A stretch of 64,000 bases of DNA from SZUA-442 sp963753185 (GTDB taxonomy: Bacteria > Actinomycetota > Acidimicrobiia > Spongiisociales > UBA5794), in the NCBI GenBank assembly GCA_963753185.1, contig CAVWBO010000007.1, forward strand, positions 868,001 through 932,000, written 5' to 3'. Of this stretch, positions 58,436 to 64,000 are shown one piece after another (positions within the stretch are counted from its first letter, which is position 1; each line of letters opens with the position of its first letter). The position numbers and the translations under genes are program-made. The notes beneath the pieces are model-generated. The model was given only the letters and a program-made list of their open reading frames with translations, was not told the origin of the DNA and searched no databases.

Positions 58436-59132
58436 ATGCGACAGTCGTACTTCTCGCCTGCAATGTTCACGTTCCTCAAGGACCTCGCCGCGAACAACAA
58501 CCGCGAGTGGTGGGAAGGGAACAAGGACCGCTACATCGGGCTCATCCGGGACCCCGCCAAGGAGTTCATCGCCGACTTCGAACCACGCCTCCAAGCGATC
58601 TCGGAGCATTTCGTCGCCGATGTCCGGACAAACGGCGGATCGCTCATGCGGCCGTATCGAGACACCCGATTCTCGACCGACAAGACGCCCTACAAGACCA
58701 ACGTCGGTATCCAGTTTCGCCACGCAATAGGCAAGGACGTGCACGCGCCTGGCTTCTACCTCCACATCGCCCCTCGGGACTGTTGGGCGGGTGTGGGCAT
58801 GTGGCGACCCGAGCCGAAGATCGCCGGGAGAATCCGCGACGCGATCGTCGAAGGCCCCGCCGACTGGATGAAGGCGACGAGGCACGAGTCGTTCGCCAGG
58901 TGTCTGGTCGATCGATCACGGCGAGGAGGAGATGCTCAAGCGGGTCCCGCGTGGGTACGACCAGGAGTTCCCGTTGGCAGATGACCTGCGGATGAAGAGC
59001 TTCACGGCTGGGCACAGACTGACCCAAAGGGACGTGACGTCGCCTGAGTTCGATGACCAGTTGGCGACCGCTTACGCAGCCGCAGGGGGCTTCACGGCAT
59101 TCCTGTGTCGGGCGGTGGGCCTGCCCTACTGA
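58436..59132 (+). pseudogene. DUF2461 protein (TIGR02453 family), frameshifted near 58900
   Basis: Frame 2 encodes the first 155 residues of a DUF2461 protein (SPAMFTFLKDLAANNNREWWEGNKDRY, SLMRPYRDTRFSTDKTPYKTNVGIQFRHAIGKDVHAPGFYLHI). The remainder (EMLKRVPRGYDQEFPLADDLRMKSF) lies in frame 3 and ends at 59132. One indel near 58895-58905 separates the two. Together they would make a normal protein of about 230 residues. The family has no known function. GGAAGGAAGGA precedes the ATG. Confidence 0.75.
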
Positions 59133-59174
59133 GACGCGCCGGCGCCCCTGACCCGACGTTTCCATACAAACGAC

Positions 59175-59729
59175 TCAGGCGAGCCGATCTGCCGCTCGAT
59201 GGGCGAAGTCGCGGAAGTCGAAGTCGGTATCGAGCGACCACCGAAACGCGAGGCCGTCGAGTGCCCCGAGGAGGAGCTCCGCCCGAATCGTCGCCTCGGT
59301 CCCCGTGATGGTCGTATCCGCCCTCGCCATCGCGTCGGCGAAACGCTCGACTCGTCGCAAGTGGTGCCTGAGGAACCTCCGCCTCGTGCCGTTCCCGGAG
59401 CTCTCACCCTGGAGGGCGGCCATCACGTAGACGCGGGCGAGTTGGGGCTGCTCCTCGAAGAACCGAATGTAGGCCGATACGAGGTCGTCGACGGTGTCGG
59501 TGCCGGAGCCCTCCGGGTCAGGGTCGACGGCGTCGATCGCTTCGCGGACGACCCTCAGGATGGCCTCCTCCTTCGAGTCGAAGAGGTTGTAGAACGATCC
59601 TGCCCTGACCTCTGCGAGGTCGCAGATCGCCTTCAATGTCGTCGCCTCGAGGCCGCCGTCGGCCAGCAGGGAGCGCGTCGCATCGATGATGCGGGCCTCT
59701 GTCTGGATTCCTGCCTGATATCGAACCAC
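59175..59729 (-). CDS. TetR/AcrR family regulator
   Basis: This 184-residue regulator has helix-turn-helix GIQTEARIIDATRSLLADGGLEATTLKAICDLAEVRAGSFYNLFDSKEEAIL (about 8-57) and a helical ligand domain. SFYNLFDSKEEAI is the usual end of the DNA-binding domain. GTG at 59729 follows GAGGAA by nine bases and is preferred to GTG at 59738 or a longer frame. It is transcribed away from the acyl-CoA dehydrogenase, with operator repeats between them, so it probably represses that gene and itself in response to an acyl-CoA or fatty acid. Confidence 0.87.
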   Translation of the reverse strand: MVRYQAGIQTEARIIDATRSLLADGGLEATTLKAICDLAEVRAGSFYNLFDSKEEAILRVVREAIDAVDPDPEGSGTDTVDDLVSAYIRFFEEQPQLARVYVMAALQGESSGNGTRRRFLRHHLRRVERFADAMARADTTITGTEATIRAELLLGALDGLAFRWSLDTDFDFRDFAHRAADRLA

Positions 59730-59751
59730 GGTGTGCACTTCCTCGGTGCGA

Positions 59752-59814
59752 ATCGTAAGCCGATGTGGAGCCCGACTCAATTGTGAGTGTGCACTCCAAT
59801 TTGAGTGTATACTC
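59752..59814. promoter_or_regulatory. Divergent promoter with tandem operator repeats
   Basis: Two copies of GAGTGTNNACTC lie at 59785-59796 and 59803-59814, centres 18 bases apart. A third palindrome ACTCA-ATTG-TGAGT (59775-59788) overlaps the first. The TetR promoter on the minus strand is TTGAGT (59780-59775), 17 bases, TACGAT (59757-59752), so the palindrome covers its -35. Towards the acyl-CoA dehydrogenase, TATACT at 59808-59813 lies within the second repeat. This is a typical autoregulated TetR arrangement. Confidence 0.6.
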
Positions 59815-59877
59815 AAAAACCAGATCGGCGCCGGTCGCGTCATGGACGGTGCCTCGGTGGTGGACAACGAGGTCGTG

Positions 59878-61680
59878 ATGAGCCATTACAAGAGCAACCT
59901 TCGGGACGTGGAGTTCAACCTCTTCGAGTATCTGAAGGTCGGTGAGCACTACGGCACAGCACCCTTCGATGCATTCGACGAGGACACTGCGAGAGACGCA
60001 CTCCGCGAGGTCGACAGGCTCGCGCGCGAGGACTTCGCAGCGAGCTTCGTCGACTCCGATCGCATCCCGCTCCAGCTCGTCGAAGGCGAGGTCAAGCTCC
60101 CGCCGTCCGTCCACAGGAGCCTCGACACCTTCTTCGACGGCGGATGGCACCTCCTCGGGATCGAACAGGGTCTCGGCGGCTTCGGCGCACCGGACTCGCT
60201 CCGGTGGGCGACCACGGAGGCGCTCGTCGGGGCGAACCCCTCGGCATTCCTCTACGCATCGGGATTGCTCATGGCCCGCGTGATCGCCGCCGTCGGAACG
60301 GAGGAGCAGAAGCAGACCTGGGCTCGTTGGATCATCGAGAAGCGCTGGGGCGCCACGATGGTCCTCACGGAACCTGATGCCGGCTCGGACGTCGGGAATG
60401 GCACGTCGAAGGCCGTCCACGTCGAGGGGAGCACGTACCACCTCGAAGGCGTGAAGCGATTCATCACCTCGGGTGAGAACGACTACTACGACAACATCGT
60501 CCACCTTGTGCTCGCTCGACGCGAAGGCGGAGAACCGGGCACCAAGGGACTCTCGATGTTCATCGTGCCGAAGTACCTGGTCGACCAGGACGGGACCATC
60601 ACCGGACGCAACGGCGTCCATACGACGAACATCGAGAAGAAGATGGGGATCAAGGGCTCTGCGACCTGTGAGTTGTCCATGGGGGTCGGCGAGCCGTGCG
60701 TCGGGTACCTCGTCGGTGACGTCCACGAGGGCATCAAGCAGATGTTCCTCGTGATCGAGGACGCACGGATGCTCATCGGCGTCAAGTCGGCGGCGACGCT
60801 GTCGACGGGCTACCTCAATGCCCTCGAGTACGCCAAGGAACGGGTCCAGTCTGCCGACATGACCAGGATGACGGACAAGACCGCTCCCAGGGTCGAGATC
60901 ATCCGCCATCCGGACGTCCGCCGCATGCTGATGCTCCAGAAGTCGTACGCCGAAGGGATGCGTGCATTGTGGATGTACGCAGCAATGACGCTCGACAAGG
61001 TGAAGCTCGAACCCGAGGACCCGTACTGGGCGAGGATCAACGACCTCCTCCTGCCCCTCGTGAAGGGGTACTCATCGGAGAAGGCGTATGAGCTCCTCGC
61101 AAGCTCCCTGCAGGTCTTCGGCGGATCGGGCTTCACCCAGGACTACCCGATCGAGCAATACATCCGCGACGCGAAGATCGATACCCTCTACGAGGGGACG
61201 ACGGCGATCCAGGCGCTCGACCTCTTCTTCCGCAAGATCGTCAGGGACCAGGGCCAGACCCTGATGCGGCTCGCAGAGGGCATCCTCGAATACGTCAAGG
61301 GAGGGTCCGATGAGCTGGCGTCCGAGCGCCAGGCCCTCGGAAGCGCCCTCGAGCAGCTCCAGAACCACATCGGCGTACTCGTCGACCACTCTGTCACCTC
61401 GATGAAGGAGCCTTCGGAGATCTACAAGGTCGGGTTCCACACGAACTCCCTCCTCGAGAGCCTTTCCGAGGTCGTCATGGGGTGGCTGCTGCTGGAGCAC
61501 GCCGAGGTTGCCCTGCGGGCACTTCCCACGGCTGGTGGTGACGATGTGGCGTTCTACACGGGAAAGATCGCGTCTGCGAGGTTCTTCGCACGCGACGCGT
61601 TCCCAAAGGTCGCGGTTCGCACAGCCGCCGCCCAGGACGAGGACGCGTGGCTGATGGACGTCCCAGACGAGGCCTTCTGA
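59878..61680 (+). CDS. Acyl-CoA dehydrogenase, ~600-residue type
   Basis: This 600-residue flavoenzyme introduces the alpha-beta double bond into acyl-CoAs. FAD/substrate segments are ATMVLTEPDAGSDVGNGTSKA, KRFITSGENDYYDN and KMGIKGSATCELSM, followed by the helical C-terminal domain with GGSGFTQDYPIEQYIRDAKIDTLYEGTTAIQALDLFFRK and an extra 130-residue tail. The catalytic base is probably the glutamate in LYEGTTAIQ. The length fits the FadE/AidB-like long subgroup of actinobacteria. ATG at 59878 is chosen; earlier in-frame codons would fall in the operator region. The divergent TetR probably controls it. Confidence 0.88.
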   Translation: MSHYKSNLRDVEFNLFEYLKVGEHYGTAPFDAFDEDTARDALREVDRLAREDFAASFVDSDRIPLQLVEGEVKLPPSVHRSLDTFFDGGWHLLGIEQGLGGFGAPDSLRWATTEALVGANPSAFLYASGLLMARVIAAVGTEEQKQTWARWIIEKRWGATMVLTEPDAGSDVGNGTSKAVHVEGSTYHLEGVKRFITSGENDYYDNIVHLVLARREGGEPGTKGLSMFIVPKYLVDQDGTITGRNGVHTTNIEKKMGIKGSATCELSMGVGEPCVGYLVGDVHEGIKQMFLVIEDARMLIGVKSAATLSTGYLNALEYAKERVQSADMTRMTDKTAPRVEIIRHPDVRRMLMLQKSYAEGMRALWMYAAMTLDKVKLEPEDPYWARINDLLLPLVKGYSSEKAYELLASSLQVFGGSGFTQDYPIEQYIRDAKIDTLYEGTTAIQALDLFFRKIVRDQGQTLMRLAEGILEYVKGGSDELASERQALGSALEQLQNHIGVLVDHSVTSMKEPSEIYKVGFHTNSLLESLSEVVMGWLLLEHAEVALRALPTAGGDDVAFYTGKIASARFFARDAFPKVAVRTAAAQDEDAWLMDVPDEAF

Positions 61681-61726
61681 GCGGACCGGCGGGAAGCGGC
61701 CACGCGACGGGGGCTACCGTTGCGGC

Positions 61727-62227
61727 ATGCGTGAGACCTACGACGCGATCCTCGGGTTGAGGGCGATCCGGCAATTCGCCGATCGTCCGGTCGAGCCGGG
61801 TGATCTCGATGCCGTGCTCGAGGCGGCTCGGTGGACCGGCTCCTCGAAGAACAGCCAGAACTGGTCATTCATCGTCGTCGACGACCCCGACCGCAAGCAC
61901 CGCCTCACCGAAGCCGGGGACTTCACGACACCGATCGCGAATGCCCCGATGGTGATCTGCCTCGTCGAGGAACCGGAAGGGTACGAGTTCGACACCGGCA
62001 GGGTCGCACAGAATGTGATGCTCGCGGCCGACGCCCTCGGCCTCGCGTCCTGCCCGATCACGCTGCACCGTGATGGCATGGCGGCCGAGGTGCTGGGACT
62101 CCCGGAGGGTCGACGCTGTCGGTATGCCATCGCCCTCGGGTACCCGGGCGCCGATTCGGGACCGGCACGGTTCGGTGGCCGCAAGCCCCTCGACGAGATC
62201 GTCCACCGCAATACCTACGGCACCTGA
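61727..62227 (+). CDS. Nitroreductase family protein
   Basis: This 166-residue FMN enzyme starts with YDAILGLRAIRQFADRPVEPGDLDAVLEAARWTGSSKNSQNWSFIVVDD, the conserved N-terminal FMN-binding part of nitroreductases. GRVAQNVMLAADALGLASCPITLHR is the family core, and GYPGADSGPARFGGRKPLDEIVH is the C-terminal arm. It is shorter than most members. Substrates may be nitroaromatics or quinones. Confidence 0.85.
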   Translation: MRETYDAILGLRAIRQFADRPVEPGDLDAVLEAARWTGSSKNSQNWSFIVVDDPDRKHRLTEAGDFTTPIANAPMVICLVEEPEGYEFDTGRVAQNVMLAADALGLASCPITLHRDGMAAEVLGLPEGRRCRYAIALGYPGADSGPARFGGRKPLDEIVHRNTYGT

Positions 62228-62284
62228 TCGTCGGACGCCCACGATCCGAGCTGGGTGGACGACACGCCTAGCCTGCAGCCGCGA

Positions 62285-63427
62285 ATGAGTACCCGACCAA
62301 CTGCGGCCACCTTCACCATTCCCGGCCCCGTCACCCTCCGCAGCGGAGGGAGCCTCCCGACCGTGGACGTGGCATACGAGACGTACGGCGAGTTGAACGA
62401 TGCCGGCGACAACGCCGTTCTGGTCTTCCACGCGCTCACGGGGAGCCAGCACGCCGCCGGACGCTCCGTCGATGGGCCACCGGGGGTGGACCGGTGGACC
62501 GACGAGATGCAGACCGGCTGGTGGGATGCATTCATCGGCCCCCACGGTGCGATCGACACCACGGAGCTCTTCGTCGTGTGTGCGAACGTCCTCGGTGGCT
62601 GCTACGGAACGACCGGCCCAGCCTCGATCGATCCCCGTACCGGTGACCGCTATGGGAGCTCGTTCCCCGAGGTGACGTTCGCCGACATGGTGGACATCCA
62701 GATCCGGCTTCTCGATCACCTGGGAATCGGACGGCTTCGGGCCGCGGTCGGGGGATCCGTCGGTGGTTTCATGGCGATGTCGCTCGCGACACGCCACCCC
62801 GAGCGTGTCGACACGGTGATACCGATCGCGTCGGGCCTCGGCGTGACCGAGCTCCAGACCCTCCACAACTTCGAACAGATCGCCGCGATCGTCACGGATC
62901 CCGGCTTCGCCGGCGGCGACTACTACGAAGGCCACGGACCGGTCGATGGCCTCCGCCTCGCCAGGATGATCGGACACAAGACGTTCGTGTCGCTCGACGC
63001 GCTCGCAGAGAGGGCACGTGCGGAGGTCAGAGCAGACGACGGCCCTCCGGGCTACGGGCTGACCAACAACCTGGAGTCCTACATGTGGCACCAGGGCTCC
63101 AAGTTCGTTGAGCGGTTCGACGCGAACAGCTACCTCCGGATCATGCGGGCATGGCAGACCGTCGATCTGTGTGCCGAGGCAGACGTCGATTCGTTCGACG
63201 AGCTATTCGCGGGCACTCCCGACCAGCGATACATGGTGTTCTCGATCGACTCGGACGTGTGCTTCTATCCGGAGGAGCAGCGCAAGCTCGTGGCAGCCGT
63301 GCGGGCCGCAGGCATGGCGGTGCGTCACATCACGGTGCACTCCGAAAAGGGACACGACTCCTTCCTCCTCGAACCCGAGCTGTTCGCGCCCCACCTCCGT
63401 GACACCCTGTTGAGCGAGTGGACATGA
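62285..63427 (+). CDS. metX: Homoserine O-acetyltransferase
   Basis: This 380-residue alpha/beta-hydrolase-fold acyltransferase activates homoserine for methionine synthesis. It starts TFTIPGPVTLRSGGSLPTVDVAYETYGELN. VVCANVLGGCYGTTGP is a family mark, the nucleophile elbow is VGGSVGGFMAMSLA, the acid is in VFSIDSDVCFYPEEQ, and the histidine is in EKGHDSFLLEPE. Acetyl- versus succinyl-transfer cannot be told from motifs alone. ATG at 62285 is preferred to GTG at 62255. Its last four bases overlap the murI start. MetY/MetZ are not in the window. Confidence 0.93.
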   Translation: MSTRPTAATFTIPGPVTLRSGGSLPTVDVAYETYGELNDAGDNAVLVFHALTGSQHAAGRSVDGPPGVDRWTDEMQTGWWDAFIGPHGAIDTTELFVVCANVLGGCYGTTGPASIDPRTGDRYGSSFPEVTFADMVDIQIRLLDHLGIGRLRAAVGGSVGGFMAMSLATRHPERVDTVIPIASGLGVTELQTLHNFEQIAAIVTDPGFAGGDYYEGHGPVDGLRLARMIGHKTFVSLDALAERARAEVRADDGPPGYGLTNNLESYMWHQGSKFVERFDANSYLRIMRAWQTVDLCAEADVDSFDELFAGTPDQRYMVFSIDSDVCFYPEEQRKLVAAVRAAGMAVRHITVHSEKGHDSFLLEPELFAPHLRDTLLSEWT

Positions 63428-64000
63428 CAGGGGAACTCAAACCTCGGATCGCCGTGTTCGACTCGGGGATCGGCGGCACGGGTGTGCTGGATGCGATCAG
63501 GGAACGAGCACCATGGGCAGATCTCGTGTACGTAGCGGACCATGCGTTCGGCCCGTATGGGGAGCGGACGCTCACCGAGGTGCGCGATCGGACAGAGCTC
63601 CTTGCGCGATACCTCGTCTCAGCGGGTGTCGAGCTGATCGTCATCGCGTGCAACAGTGCGTCGGCCGCCGCGCTCCACCATCTGAGGTCGGTCATCCCGG
63701 GGACCCCGTTCGTCGGAATGGAGCCGGCGGTCAAGCCAGCTGCAGCCCTGACGACGTCCGGTGTGATCGCGGTGCTCGCAACGGGTGCGACGTTCCAGGG
63801 CGAGCTGTTCCGGGATCTCGTCGGAAGGCATGGATCCGACGTCGAGATCATCGAGCAGGCCTGTCCCGGGCTCGCAGCGGCGATCGAGCGGGGTGATGAC
63901 GTGGGAGACCTGCTCGACGCGTACCTCTCGCCCGTGATCGAGGCGGGTGCCGACGTCGTCGTTCTCGGCTGTACCCACTACCCCCTGATCAGGGACCAGA
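63424..64000 (+). CDS. murI: Glutamate racemase, 3'-partial
   Basis: The first 192 residues of MurI, which makes D-glutamate for peptidoglycan. FDSGIGGTGVLDAI is the N-terminal motif and DHAFGPYGER the conserved PYG segment. Cys76 in ACNSASAAAL and Cys183 in GCTHYPL are the two catalytic cysteines. The gene runs off the window end. Its start overlaps the metX stop (ATGA), so the two are co-translated. Confidence 0.93.
   Translation, partial: MTGELKPRIAVFDSGIGGTGVLDAIRERAPWADLVYVADHAFGPYGERTLTEVRDRTELLARYLVSAGVELIVIACNSASAAALHHLRSVIPGTPFVGMEPAVKPAAALTTSGVIAVLATGATFQGELFRDLVGRHGSDVEIIEQACPGLAAAIERGDDVGDLLDAYLSPVIEAGADVVVLGCTHYPLIRDQ

Noticed and set aside
59518..60909. A 463-codon open frame antisense to the acyl-CoA dehydrogenase
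   Set aside because: It is a mirror of the real gene and crosses the TetR promoter; no domains.
1..64000. Search for tRNA, rRNA, CRISPR arrays, insertion sequences and phage genes
   Set aside because: No clover-leaf, rRNA core sequence, regularly spaced repeats, transposase or integrase was recognised. A covariance-model scan would be needed to exclude small RNA genes fully.

Overview
This 64 kb window is high-GC, gene-dense chromosomal DNA from a bacterium. The sequence supports Actinomycetota: GlnR-type boxes lie in front of an ammonium transporter, and there are F420-type LLM oxidoreductases, LigC/LigD end-joining parts, a SigA-like sigma factor, many GTG starts and several apparently leaderless promoters. 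The FGxPGDxPxxGDxDGDGxDT repeat protein and the overall gene content look like class Acidimicrobiia, but that placement is inference. I saw no rRNA, tRNA, CRISPR array, insertion sequence or prophage. Nothing longer than about 250 bases is empty; the largest gaps hold a glycine riboswitch, GlnR boxes and divergent promoters.

Layout. 1-9.1 kb: a broken methyltransferase, a decayed MFS pseudogene, a sulfurtransferase, a 5'-3' exonuclease, amt with GlnR boxes, an ABC exporter plus a GNAT, and a frameshifted secreted beta-propeller/FG-GAP protein. 9.1-18.7 kb: a second ABC exporter, an SRAP (HMCES/YedK) protein, a DUF2332 protein, a flavin monooxygenase, a YbhN-type membrane protein, and gcvP under a tandem glycine riboswitch. 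18.7-24 kb: a 52-bp perfect palindrome, an orphan 2-oxoacid dehydrogenase E2, and fadA-fadJ for beta-oxidation.

24-40.6 kb is the most coherent locus, four operons for polyamine uptake and catabolism: (1) aldehyde dehydrogenase-C45 Ntn-hydrolase-GNAT; (2) potABCD followed by an aminobutyraldehyde-type dehydrogenase and a PuuB-like oxidase; (3) a putrescine-pyruvate type aminotransferase, alanine dehydrogenase and an Lrp/AsnC regulator; (4) cupin-GNAT-agmatinase-PuuB-like oxidase. The two divergent promoter regions share a promoter/operator of identical geometry. A transamination route (aminotransferase plus alanine dehydrogenase recycling pyruvate) is complete as far as gamma-aminobutyrate. 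The paired GNAT, FAD oxidase, aldehyde dehydrogenase and C45 amide hydrolase could be a second route in which N-acylation replaces the gamma-glutamylation of the classical Puu pathway. That hypothesis is the main candidate for an undescribed system here.

40.6-64 kb: a sigma factor, a thioesterase, an amidohydrolase, ATP-dependent DNA ligase LigC and, 3.5 kb away, a stand-alone LigD-type polymerase, membrane proteins, an SDR, an ABHD18-like hydrolase and an enoyl-CoA hydratase homologue lacking its usual acid, esterases and thioesterases, a ParA plus zinc-ribbon pair, a CapA-like protein, an LLM oxidoreductase coupled to a hydrolase that may start at CTG, a frameshifted DUF2461 gene, a TetR regulator divergent from an acyl-CoA dehydrogenase with operator repeats between them, a nitroreductase, metX, and the 5' part of murI.

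At least four genes carry frameshifts or deletions while the long metabolic genes are intact. This suggests real decay of dispensable genes, although assembly error cannot be excluded from sequence alone.
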